Below the pieces are notes generated by a model that saw only the letters and a program-made list of their open reading frames with translations, did no database searches and was not told where the DNA came from. Of a DNA stretch of 35,969 bases, positions 16,171-23,737 are shown piece after piece. The position numbers were made by a program, and so were the translations under genes. The stretch spans positions 73,504 through 109,472 of the forward strand of contig LMSR01000015.1 of NCBI GenBank assembly GCA_001429555.1, given 5' to 3'. The stretch comes from Nocardioides sp. Soil797 (GTDB taxonomy: Bacteria; Actinomycetota; Actinomycetes; Propionibacteriales; Nocardioidaceae). The number at the start of each line of letters is the position of its first letter. The stretch's first letter is position 1.

Positions 16171-17318
16171 CCAACGTCTTCATCGAGGGCGACAACCTCG
16201 AGGTGTTGCCCACGTTGGAGGCGGGCAGCGTCGACGTCGCCTACATCGACCCGCCCTACAACACCGGCAACGACTTCGCCTACAACGACCGGCACGGCGT
16301 CGGCCGGAACAGGCACCGAGCCTGGCTCGAGATGATGCGCCCGCGGCTCGCGGCGGCCCGCGAGCTGCTCGCCGACGGCGGCGCGATCTTCGTCTCGATC
16401 GACGACAACGAGGTCGCCCACCTGCGGTTGTTGATGGACGAGGTCTTCGACGAGCGCAACTTCATCGCGCAGATCGTGGTGAACCTCAACCCCAAGGGGC
16501 GCCAGCTCGGCAACTTCTTCGCCACCTCGCACGAATACCTGCTCGTCTATGCGCGTGACATCGATGCCTGTGTGCTCGACGCGACCTCCGCGCACAGCGT
16601 GGACCCGGCGGACTTCCCGCAGAGCGCCCCGGACGGGCGGCGCTTCCGTCACCTGCCGCTGCGCAACACCAACAAGAAGTTCAACCCGGCGACCGCCCGA
16701 ACGCTGCACTTCCCGGTGTGGGGCTCGCCGGCGACCGGTCGCGTCGCGACGGCTCCGTTCGACGACGCGGTCGAGGTGCTCCCGGTCTTCGGCGACGGCA
16801 CCCCCGCGGTATGGCGTTGGTCGGCGCCGCGCATCGACGCGCGTCCGGATGACCTCGTCTGCCGGGTGGTGCGCGGAAGGCTGGGGGAGCGGGTCGACGT
16901 GTTCCAACGCGACTGGCTGCACGACGGTCGGCGCAAGAAGCTGAAGACGATCTGGTTGGCCGAGGAGGTCGGCTCCACCGACACCGCAGTGGCCGAGCTC
17001 AAGGCGATCGTGGGCCATGTCTTCGAGTCACCCAAGCCGACCGGGCTGATCCGCCGGATCCTGGAGTGCTTCCCGCCCGACGCAGTCGTGCTCGACTTCT
17101 TCGCCGGCAGTGGTACGACGGGGCACGCGACCGCACTGGCGAACGCCGACGACGGGGGGAGTCGCCGGTGCATCTCGATCAACTCCGCCGAGCCGACGCG
17201 GCCGGGCTCCAACGCCGCCCTCGCCGGGCTGACGACCGTCAGCGCGATCACCGAGGCCAGGCTGCGAGCGGTCGCGGCACGTCTGGGCGGCGACCTCGAG
17301 GTGCGTCGTACGCGCTGA
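16167..17318 (+). CDS. Beta-class site-specific DNA methyltransferase (adenine-N6 type), orphan
   Basis: 383 residues. The catalytic motif DPPYNTG (motif IV) is near residue 29, and the SAM-binding FAGSGTTGHA (motif I) lies near 310; this IV-then-I order defines the beta class, as in Mod subunits of type III systems. GGAIFVSIDDNEVAHLRLLMDEVF and PKPTGLIRRIL are also typical. No restriction or helicase subunit is nearby, so it seems to be a solitary methylase. The recognition sequence is not predictable, and N6-adenine over N4-cytosine is inferred from the DPPY motif and Mod similarity. TTG 16167 is chosen because FIEGDNLEVL begins the family domain immediately after it. Confidence 0.88.
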   Translation: MTNVFIEGDNLEVLPTLEAGSVDVAYIDPPYNTGNDFAYNDRHGVGRNRHRAWLEMMRPRLAAARELLADGGAIFVSIDDNEVAHLRLLMDEVFDERNFIAQIVVNLNPKGRQLGNFFATSHEYLLVYARDIDACVLDATSAHSVDPADFPQSAPDGRRFRHLPLRNTNKKFNPATARTLHFPVWGSPATGRVATAPFDDAVEVLPVFGDGTPAVWRWSAPRIDARPDDLVCRVVRGRLGERVDVFQRDWLHDGRRKKLKTIWLAEEVGSTDTAVAELKAIVGHVFESPKPTGLIRRILECFPPDAVVLDFFAGSGTTGHATALANADDGGSRRCISINSAEPTRPGSNAALAGLTTVSAITEARLRAVAARLGGDLEVRRTR

Positions 17319-17337
17319 TCCCTCGCCTCTCGCGTCT

Positions 17338-17407
17338 CCCATTTCCCCGGGTACCCGGGGAAATGGGAACTCCCCGGCCGAAATTTCGGCCGGTAGGTTC
17401 CCATTTT
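17338..17407. repeat. Nested palindrome cluster with mutually exclusive stems
   Basis: A perfect 32-bp palindrome spans 17338-17369: left arm TCCCATTTCCCCGGGT and its exact complement, centred on GGTACC. A perfect 20-bp palindrome, CCGGCCGAAATTTCGGCCGG, lies at 17375-17394. The latter is enclosed by AAATGGGAAC (17362-17371) and GTTCCCATTT (17398-17407), an exact 10-bp pair. The block AAATGGGA at 17362-17369 is therefore shared: it can pair either with 17338-17345 or with 17400-17407, but not with both. It sits between convergent genes (stops at 17318 and 17481). Bidirectional termination is the simplest role; protein binding or a REP-like element are alternatives. Confidence 0.85.
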
Positions 17408-17480
17408 GGCCGGGAGGTCCGCGCCGGATTCGGTCGGACCCCACTTGGCCCGCGCCGGGCAACTGCTCGAACCGCCCGGG

Positions 17481-18896
17481 CTAGAGGCCGGCGGCCTTCT
17501 CGAGGGCGGATAGCTCGTCGTCGAGGTGGGTCAGCAGTCGCTGGAGGTGCGGGACCGTACGGCGGCAGCCGGTCAGGCCGAAGCCCATCTGGCCGTCGTA
17601 CGACGTGCAGGTGATGTTGAGCGCCATGCCGTGGATCGGGATCGAGAGCGGGTACATCCCGACCAGCTTCGCGCCGTTGTAGTACTGCGAGGTGCGCGGT
17701 CCCGGGACGTTGGAGATGATCAGGTTGAACGGCGGGCGGACCACCCCCTGCATCCGCAGCATCGGGGTGAGCATCGCCGGCGCCATGCCGACCGCAGACA
17801 TGGCCAGGATCTGCATCGGTGACATCGACGAGAGGGCGCGCTTGCCCTCGAGCATCGACGCGTGGATGCTCTTGAGTCGATCGGCGGGGTCGGCCAGGTC
17901 GGTGCCCAGCTTGACCATCACGACGCCGATCGCGTTGCCACCCTCGGCCGAGGCAGTCTGCGCCTGCTTGGCGTTGAGGCCGACCGGGACCATGGAGACC
18001 AAGGTGGTGTCAGGGAGGGCGTCGAGCTCGAGCAGGTAGGTGCGGACGGCGCCGCTGCACATGGCCAGCACCACGTCGTTGATCGTCGAGCCGGTCGCCT
18101 TGCCGATCGCGCGCATGCGTTCGACGGGCCAGTCCTGGGCGGCGAATCGGCGCGACCCGGTGATGGACTGGTTGAAGATGGTGCGCGGGGCGAAGAGGGA
18201 GACCGCTGAGGTCTCGTTGCGCACGCTGCGGTTGAGCGTCTTCACCAGGGCACTGGGCAACCCGGCCGCCTCGGCGCTGACGCCCAGCGCGGTGCGCAGC
18301 GCCTTCATGGGTACGACGGCAAGGTTGCGCTCGGCCTCCGCCTGCGACTGGACCGCCTTCGCAGCGGTGGGGTGGGCCGCCCAGGGCGCCGTCATGTTGC
18401 GCTTGTCGGGGTCGCTGGAGAGCACGCTCTGCATCAGCCGCATGGCGGAGACCCCGTCGACCAGCGAATGGTGGATCTTCGTGTAGAGGCCCACCCGACC
18501 GTCCTTGAGGCCCTCGATGACATGGGCTTCCCACAACGGGCGTTCGCGGGCCAGGCGGGTGCTGTGGAGCCGTGAACACAGGTCGAGCAGTTCGCGCACG
18601 CGGCCCGGTTGGGGGAGCGCACTGTGGCGCACGTGGTGCTCGATGTCGAAGCGTTCGTCCTCGGTCCACACGAACTGCCCGGCCGTGGTGATCGACCGAC
18701 GCGGGTGCTTGAGGAACAGCGGCGACATCTCCTCGACGGACGACATCTGCTCATACAGCTCACGGGTGTAGTCGGGGCCAGCGCCCGCCGGCTTCTCGAA
18801 GAGCTGCAGACCGCCGACGTGCATCGGCATGTTGCGGTTCTCCGCCATGAGAAAGGCGGTGGAAGTCGGGTCGATCGGCGTGGCCACGGTGGGCAC
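17481..18896 (-). CDS. Wax ester synthase / diacylglycerol acyltransferase (WS/DGAT)
   Basis: 471 residues. The active-site motif HHSLVDG is at 142-148 (HHxxxDG), in KIHHSLVDGVSAMRLM. Also seen are the N-terminal MPMHVGGLQLF, the NDVVLAMCSGAVRTYLLE helix, and PFNLIISNVPGPRTSQYYNGAKL, typical of this family (IPR004255-type). It transfers acyl groups from acyl-CoA to diacylglycerol or fatty alcohols for storage lipids at the membrane. GTG 18896 opens the standard N-terminus ATPIDPTSTAFL. No operon partner: it is flanked by the palindrome cluster and a 274-bp divergent region. Confidence 0.92.
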   Translation of the reverse strand: MPTVATPIDPTSTAFLMAENRNMPMHVGGLQLFEKPAGAGPDYTRELYEQMSSVEEMSPLFLKHPRRSITTAGQFVWTEDERFDIEHHVRHSALPQPGRVRELLDLCSRLHSTRLARERPLWEAHVIEGLKDGRVGLYTKIHHSLVDGVSAMRLMQSVLSSDPDKRNMTAPWAAHPTAAKAVQSQAEAERNLAVVPMKALRTALGVSAEAAGLPSALVKTLNRSVRNETSAVSLFAPRTIFNQSITGSRRFAAQDWPVERMRAIGKATGSTINDVVLAMCSGAVRTYLLELDALPDTTLVSMVPVGLNAKQAQTASAEGGNAIGVVMVKLGTDLADPADRLKSIHASMLEGKRALSSMSPMQILAMSAVGMAPAMLTPMLRMQGVVRPPFNLIISNVPGPRTSQYYNGAKLVGMYPLSIPIHGMALNITCTSYDGQMGFGLTGCRRTVPHLQRLLTHLDDELSALEKAAGL

Positions 18897-19170
18897 CTCT
18901 GCTTTCTCCCGGGCGTCCCCGGAAGTTTGATCTTGTCTGGTTCGCTGCTGGTTTGTCGAGGACGGGACACATGGAGAACGTGTGGTCCGTTCGAGGGGTT
19001 ACGTGTGACCTACGTCGAGTCGGCCGAGCAGGGCACCTCGACCGGCGCCGGACTCGTGATTCGCCCCTCCGGGCACCTCCGGTCTCCGACAACTTCTCAT
19101 CAGGGGTTCCGGCGGGACCGCTTTCCGGTGTTGTGTGGACGATGACCGCACATCTCACTCGGGAGACACC
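18897..19170. promoter_or_regulatory. Divergent intergenic region, WS/DGAT / DUF1524 gene
   Basis: 274 bp with no supported ORF. It must carry promoters for the two divergent genes. An imperfect symmetric element, GGACACA...TGTGGTCC, lies near 18965-18987. The gene at 19171 has GGGAGACACC just before its ATG. I see no clear -35/-10 pair. Confidence 0.35.
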
Positions 19171-19815
19171 ATGTTGCTGCGCCGCCTGTCCGTCGTACTC
19201 ACCCTCGCCGCCCTGCCCCTCGGCCTTCCGATCACGGCGTACGCCGATGACTACTCGGCGCCGTTGGACACGGCCATCTCCGACCTGCCGGTCTCCTCGG
19301 AGGTGCGGACCGGATATGAACGGACCAAGTTCAAGCTCTGGATCGACGCAGACGGCGACGGCTGCAACACCCGCAACGAGGTCCTGCTGGAGGAGGCCGA
19401 CGACGCGCCGACACGTTCGGGCACCTGCACTCTCAACGGGGGCCGCTGGTTCAGCTACTACGACCGGGTCTCCTGGTATGCCACCAGCGACATCGACATC
19501 GACCACGTGGTTCCGCTGGCCGAGGCATGGGACTCCGGTGCCCGCACCTGGACCGCCTCGGTGCGGGAGGCCTACGCCAACGACCTCGGCGACCACCGCT
19601 CGTTGGTCGGGGTCACCGACAACGTCAACCAGACCAAGAGCGACCAGGACATCGCCGAGTGGTTGCCGAAGTACGACAAGTGCCGTTACCTGCGCGAGTT
19701 CGTCGCGGTGAAGCACCGTTGGCGGTTGTCGGTCGACAGTGCGGAGAAGTCGGCGATGTCGTCGCTGGCCGCCTCGTGCACGAACAGCACAATCATGGTC
19801 ACCCTGGCGCGCTGA
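19171..19815 (+). CDS. Secreted HNH-type nuclease, DUF1524 (GmrSD C-terminal) family
   Basis: 214 residues with a signal peptide (LLRRLSVVLTLAALPLGLPITAYA). The DUF1524 His-Me finger core is seen: DGDGCNTRNEVLLEE, then DIDIDHVVPLAEAWDSGARTW (catalytic His in DHVVPL) and VTDNVNQTKSDQDIAEWLP with the conserved Asn residues. Small secreted proteins of this type are very common in actinobacteria and are predicted extracellular nucleases that may scavenge nucleotides. Four Cys (at DGCN, GTCTL, DKCRY, ASCT) could form disulfides. ATG 19171 follows GGGAGACACC. Confidence in the family is high. Confidence 0.88.
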   Translation: MLLRRLSVVLTLAALPLGLPITAYADDYSAPLDTAISDLPVSSEVRTGYERTKFKLWIDADGDGCNTRNEVLLEEADDAPTRSGTCTLNGGRWFSYYDRVSWYATSDIDIDHVVPLAEAWDSGARTWTASVREAYANDLGDHRSLVGVTDNVNQTKSDQDIAEWLPKYDKCRYLREFVAVKHRWRLSVDSAEKSAMSSLAASCTNSTIMVTLAR

Positions 19816-19963
19816 CCTCCGCACCCGGTTTTCGTCCACAGCCGGCGGGGTCGGCGCCGTCCTCCACAGGCTGCCACTTCGTACGCCGCACTCGAGTGTG
19901 CAGCCTCCTAGCGTCCCGTGGTGAAAGGGCCGAGTCGCGGCCCCCTCACCGGAGGAGATCTGG

Positions 19964-20317
19964 ATGAAGCGCTTGCTCCACCTGTTCGCGATGACGATCG
20001 GCATCGGCAGCGGACTGATGCTCGGCCTCACCGCGGGCTCTGGCCATGCCGAGACCCGGGCACCCGAGGGCTGGCAGCCGCCGCCCAAGACGATCGTGGC
20101 GGTCGAGGGAGACAAGGCCAACGGCTTCTCCATCCACCACTACGACGGGAGCTGGCTCTATCCGCCGACCGACTCGGAGGCGGCCGCGGAGTGCAGCGCC
20201 TACGACACCCGGGTCAAGCGGGTGCGTTGCAACACCGAGGTGCGCACCTGGTACCGCGACCTCGGGCGACTCAAGCGCGCCCTCCGCTATGCCCACAGCA
20301 GCGAAGGGGGCGACTGA
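19964..20317 (+). CDS. Small secreted protein of unknown function
   Basis: 117 residues with a signal peptide (LLHLFAMTIGIGSGLMLGLTAGSGHA). The mature part is short with two Cys (AECSAYD, VRCNTEV) and ends with a basic helix (YRDLGRLKRALRYAHSS). ATG 19964 has a strong GGAGGAG site. I recognise no family. The 148 bp upstream contains two TCCACAG words and the palindrome CACTCGAGTG (19889-19898), so it probably has its own promoter. Confidence 0.75.
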   Translation: MKRLLHLFAMTIGIGSGLMLGLTAGSGHAETRAPEGWQPPPKTIVAVEGDKANGFSIHHYDGSWLYPPTDSEAAAECSAYDTRVKRVRCNTEVRTWYRDLGRLKRALRYAHSSEGGD

Positions 20318-20345
20318 TTGCGAGGAGTTCTGACACGATCGGGGC

Positions 20346-21446
20346 ATGGACCCCCACCCCCTCGACCGGTTGTGGCAACGGGGACGCACCTCGATGAAGG
20401 TGCGGGTCCGTCGACTGCGCAGCAAGTCGTTCGCGATCGCCCAGTGCTCGATCGCGGCCGGGGTGGCCTGGTTCTTCACTCGTGAGGTCTTCGACCATCC
20501 CACTCCGTTCTTCGCACCGATCGCCGCGGTCGTGTGCCTCGGCACCTCCTACGGGCAACGTCTGCGACGCGTGGTCGAAGTCTGCATCGGCGTCGCGGTG
20601 GGGGTGCTCATCGCCGACCTCCTGGTCTATGCCGTCGGCACCGGTTGGTGGCAACTGACCTTCATCGTCGCGTTGGCGATGTCGAGCGCGTTCCTGCTCG
20701 ACGGTGGTCCGCTCCTGGTCACCCAGTCCGGGGTGCAGGCGATCGTGGTGGCGACGCTGGTGCCCTCCTCGGGGCAGGCACTGGTGCGCTGGACCGATGC
20801 CCTGATCGGCGGGGCGGTGGCGTTGGTTGCTGCCACCGTGGTGCCGGCCGCCCCGCTGCGTCGCCCGCGCGAGCAGGCGGCGATCGTGGTCCGCAAGATC
20901 GGCGACCTGCTGCGGGCCGCCGGTGACGTCATGGTCAGCGGGGAGATGGAGCCCGCGCTCGACCTGCTGGCCGACGCCCGGTCCACCGACTACCTCATCC
21001 GTGAGCTCCAGGCAGCCGCCGACGAGGGGCTGTCGGTGGTGGCGAGCTCACCGTTCCGCGTGCGACACAAGGGGTCGGTGCGCCTGATGGCGGAACTGGT
21101 CGAGCCGCTCGACCGTGCCCTGCGCAGCACCCGCGTGCTGGTCCGACGTACGGCCGTGGCGGCGCACCATCGTCGAGCCGTGCCCACGAGCTACCCCGTG
21201 CTCTGCCGTGACCTCGCCGACGCCGCCGATGCCGTGGCCGCCGAGCTTCGGGCCAACAAGATGGCGGTGGACGCGCGAGCAGAGCTGCTCACCGTGGCCC
21301 GGGCAACCGGTGCCGTCGAGCGCACTGACGACCTGTCGATCGAGGTGGTGCTGGCCCAGATCAGGTCCGTGATCGCCGACCTGCTCGTGCTCACGGGACT
21401 TGACCCGCTGGAGTCGACCGACGCCCTGCCACCGACGAAGCGGTGA
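20346..21446 (+). CDS. FUSC-family (aromatic acid exporter-like) membrane protein
   Basis: 366 residues. The first 170 hold about five to six transmembrane segments with the FUSC pattern: HPTPFFAPIAAVVCLGTSYGQRLRRVVEVCIGVAVGVLIADLLV and WTDALIGGAVALVAATVVP. The rest is a soluble helical cytoplasmic domain (RKIGDLLRAAGDVMV ... LDLLADARSTDYLIREL). Family members include aromatic-acid and fusaric-acid exporters, but this single-module form has no established substrate. Its stop overlaps the GTG start of dinB by 4 bp, so the pair is translationally coupled. Confidence 0.82.
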   Translation: MDPHPLDRLWQRGRTSMKVRVRRLRSKSFAIAQCSIAAGVAWFFTREVFDHPTPFFAPIAAVVCLGTSYGQRLRRVVEVCIGVAVGVLIADLLVYAVGTGWWQLTFIVALAMSSAFLLDGGPLLVTQSGVQAIVVATLVPSSGQALVRWTDALIGGAVALVAATVVPAAPLRRPREQAAIVVRKIGDLLRAAGDVMVSGEMEPALDLLADARSTDYLIRELQAAADEGLSVVASSPFRVRHKGSVRLMAELVEPLDRALRSTRVLVRRTAVAAHHRRAVPTSYPVLCRDLADAADAVAAELRANKMAVDARAELLTVARATGAVERTDDLSIEVVLAQIRSVIADLLVLTGLDPLESTDALPPTKR

Positions 21447-22492
21447 ACCGAACGATGCTCTGGGTGCTGCATGTCGACATGGACCAGTTCCTGGCCGCCG
21501 TCGAGATCCTGCGCAACCCGGACCTTGCCGGCAAGCCCGTCGTCGTCGGTGGACGGGGTGACCCCGGTGAGAGGGCGGTGGTCTCGACCGCCTCCTACGA
21601 GGCCCGCGCATTCGGTGTGCGTTCCGGGATGCCGTTGCGCAACGCGAAGCGCAAGATTCCCGACGCCGTGTTCCTGCCCGTCGACTTCCCGGTCTATGAG
21701 GCCGCTTCGGAGAAGGTGATGCAGACCCTTCGTGCGGTTCCCGGGGCGGTGGTGCAGGTGTTGGGGTGGGACGAGGCCTTCGTCGGCATCGAGACCGAGG
21801 ATCCGCAGACGGTTGCCCGCGACATCAGGAGCCGTGTGCTGGCCGCGACCGACCTGCACTGTTCGATCGGGGTCGGCGACAGCTTGATCCGGGCCAAGAA
21901 CGCCACCGACCTCGGCAAGCCGCGCGGAGTGTTCACCCTGACCCGCGACAACTGGCTCGAGGTGATGGGAGAGCGACCGACGAAGGACCTGTGGGGTGTC
22001 GGCCCGCGCACCTCGGCCCGCCTCGCCGGGCACGACATCACCACCGTGAACCAGTTGGCGGGCACCCCGATCGAGCTGCTGACCGCCGAGTTCGGGCCCA
22101 ACACCGGCGTCCACGTGCATCGCCTCGGCACCGGCGAGGGAACCGCTGTCGTCGACGACACGCCTTGGGTGCCTCGCGCACACGGGCGCGAGACGACCTA
22201 CCAGCAGGACCTGACCACGCCCGCAGAGGTCGACGCCGCCGTACGTGCCCTGGCCGCGCAGGTCGTCGACGACATCCGAGGTGAGGGCCGGGAGTGCCTG
22301 CGGGTGCACCTCAAGGTGCGCTTCGTGCCGTTCTTCACCTTCAACAGGTCGCGCAAGCTGAAGGAGCCGACGTACGACGTGGACCTGATCGCCGACACCG
22401 CGCTCGACCTCCTCGCCGGCCTCGAGGACGAGCGCGCGATCCGGCTGCTCGGCGTGCGTGCAGAGATGGTGCCGCCACCCGGCAATCCTTGA
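21443..22492 (+). CDS. dinB: Y-family DNA polymerase (DinB3-like)
   Basis: 349 residues. The polymerase core has VLHVDMDQFLAAVE (first metal Asp; canonical form HxDMDAFFASVE), VVSTASYEARAFGVRSGMPL, and QVLGWDEAFVGIE, where GWDEAFVG replaces the usual SIDEAYLD but keeps the Asp-Glu pair. SIGVGDSLIRAKNATDLGKPRGVFTL also departs from the NKLLAKIASD form. This combination matches my memory of the mycobacterial DinB3 (MSMEG_6443-type) lineage. The chain stops just after the little-finger domain with no QLxLF-like clamp motif. It is coupled to the upstream FUSC gene by a 4-bp overlap. Translesion or ribonucleotide-tolerant activity is not deducible here. Confidence 0.88.
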   Translation: MNRTMLWVLHVDMDQFLAAVEILRNPDLAGKPVVVGGRGDPGERAVVSTASYEARAFGVRSGMPLRNAKRKIPDAVFLPVDFPVYEAASEKVMQTLRAVPGAVVQVLGWDEAFVGIETEDPQTVARDIRSRVLAATDLHCSIGVGDSLIRAKNATDLGKPRGVFTLTRDNWLEVMGERPTKDLWGVGPRTSARLAGHDITTVNQLAGTPIELLTAEFGPNTGVHVHRLGTGEGTAVVDDTPWVPRAHGRETTYQQDLTTPAEVDAAVRALAAQVVDDIRGEGRECLRVHLKVRFVPFFTFNRSRKLKEPTYDVDLIADTALDLLAGLEDERAIRLLGVRAEMVPPPGNP

Positions 22493-22558
22493 TGCGCGAA
22501 CCTGCAACTCTTGGTGCGCGAACCTGCAATCGTTGACGTCCGAGCTGTCAACTGTTGA
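22480..22558. repeat. 22-bp tandem repeat at the 3' end of dinB
   Basis: Units are TGCGCGAACCTGCAACTCTT+GG (22493-22514), TGCGCGAACCTGCAATCGTT+GA (22515-22536) and a diverged CGTCCGAGCTGTCAACTGTT+GA (22537-22558). A partial unit, CGGCAATCCTTGA, forms the last codons of dinB (22480-22492). The first two full units differ at 4 of 22 bases. The stop codon of the convergent ligase gene lies in the last unit. No clear hairpin is formed, so it is not a typical terminator. Confidence 0.75.
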
Positions 22559-23693
22559 CGCTGCGGTTACCGAGGGACCTCCGCAATTCTGTGACCACCG
22601 AGTCGACCACGGCCACCAGGTCGCCGCCCGACTCACCCGCGACTGCGCGCTGACGCTGGTACGACGCCCCACGGCGGGGAATCTCTGCCACCGACCGGAG
22701 CTCGTCCTCGCAGCCGAGGCGGCGCGACACCGGGGTCAGTCGGTCGAGGAGGTCGTTGAGGTCATCGGTGATCAACCGCTCGTTCGAGGAGGCGTCGAGG
22801 ATGATGATCGCGTCGAGCCCGTAGCGGGCAGCGCGCCACTTGTTCTCCTGCACGTGCCACGGTGGCATCACGGGCAGGGTCTCACCGTTGGCGAGGCGGG
22901 TGTCGAGGTCGATGACCAGGCAGTGCATCAGAGCGACCAGCGCGGCCATCTCGTCGATGGTCGAGACGCCGTCGCACACCCGGTTCTCCAGCGTACCGAG
23001 CTTGGGCACCGGGCGCACGTCCCAGCGGATCTCGGAGAGCTCGTCGATGACCCCGGTGGTGAGCTGGTCGTGCGCGAAGGACTCGAACTCCGACCACGCC
23101 TCGAACTGGAACGGAAGCCCTGCGGTCGGCAGCTGCTGGAACATCAACGCCCGGTTGGACGCATAGCCGGTGTCGGTGCCGGCCCAGACAGGCGAGGACG
23201 CGGAGAGCGCCTGGAGGTGGGGATACTGGTTGAGCAGGGCCGACATCACCGGCAGCACCCGTGCCTGCTCGGGCAGCCCGACGTGCACGTGCACGCCCCA
23301 GATCAGCATCTGGCGGCCCCACCACTGGGTGCGGTTGATCAGTTCCTCGTAGCGGTGGCCCTCGGTGAGCTGTTGGGCCGACCACTGGGCAAACGGATGG
23401 GTGCCTGCGCCGTAGAGGTCGATGCCCAGACGATCAGCCGCCGGAAGTACGACGTCGAGGGTCGCGCGCAGGTCTGCGATCGCCTCGTCGACGGTCGAGC
23501 AGATCCCGGTGACCACCTCGACGGTGTTGCGCAACAGCTCCTTGTGGAGGTGCTCCGGGGGCAGGTCGGGTCCCACGGCCTCGAAGAGGTCAGCGGCGGA
23601 GTTCACCAGGTCGCGGGACTCCTTGTCGACCAGGGCGAACTCCCACTCCACGCCGAGGGTCGGTCGCGGGGAACCGTGGAAGTCGATGCGCAC
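22548..23693 (-). CDS. YbdK-type carboxylate-amine ligase (glutamate-cysteine ligase 2 family)
   Basis: 381 residues from GTG 23693. The N-terminus IDFHGSPRPTLGVEWEFALVD carries the ATP-grasp-like GCS2 signature (GVEWEF), with HKELLRNTVEVVTG, GTHPFAQW, WGVHVHVGLP, and NRALMFQQLPTAGLPFQF following. The family makes gamma-glutamyl-type amide bonds; E. coli YbdK has weak glutamate-cysteine ligase activity. Mycothiol users do not need glutathione, so the real substrate is open. The frame extends to 23762, but family N-termini begin at VRIDFHG. No clear Shine-Dalgarno site is present. It is divergent from the exporter gene with a 44-bp gap, and its stop lies inside the 22-bp repeat. Confidence 0.85.
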   Translation of the reverse strand: MRIDFHGSPRPTLGVEWEFALVDKESRDLVNSAADLFEAVGPDLPPEHLHKELLRNTVEVVTGICSTVDEAIADLRATLDVVLPAADRLGIDLYGAGTHPFAQWSAQQLTEGHRYEELINRTQWWGRQMLIWGVHVHVGLPEQARVLPVMSALLNQYPHLQALSASSPVWAGTDTGYASNRALMFQQLPTAGLPFQFEAWSEFESFAHDQLTTGVIDELSEIRWDVRPVPKLGTLENRVCDGVSTIDEMAALVALMHCLVIDLDTRLANGETLPVMPPWHVQENKWRAARYGLDAIIILDASSNERLITDDLNDLLDRLTPVSRRLGCEDELRSVAEIPRRGASYQRQRAVAGESGGDLVAVVDSVVTELRRSLGNRSVNS

Positions 23694-23737
23694 GAGGCAA
23701 GCGAACCACATCCGGCGCTTCGTGAAAGCATGTCGCC

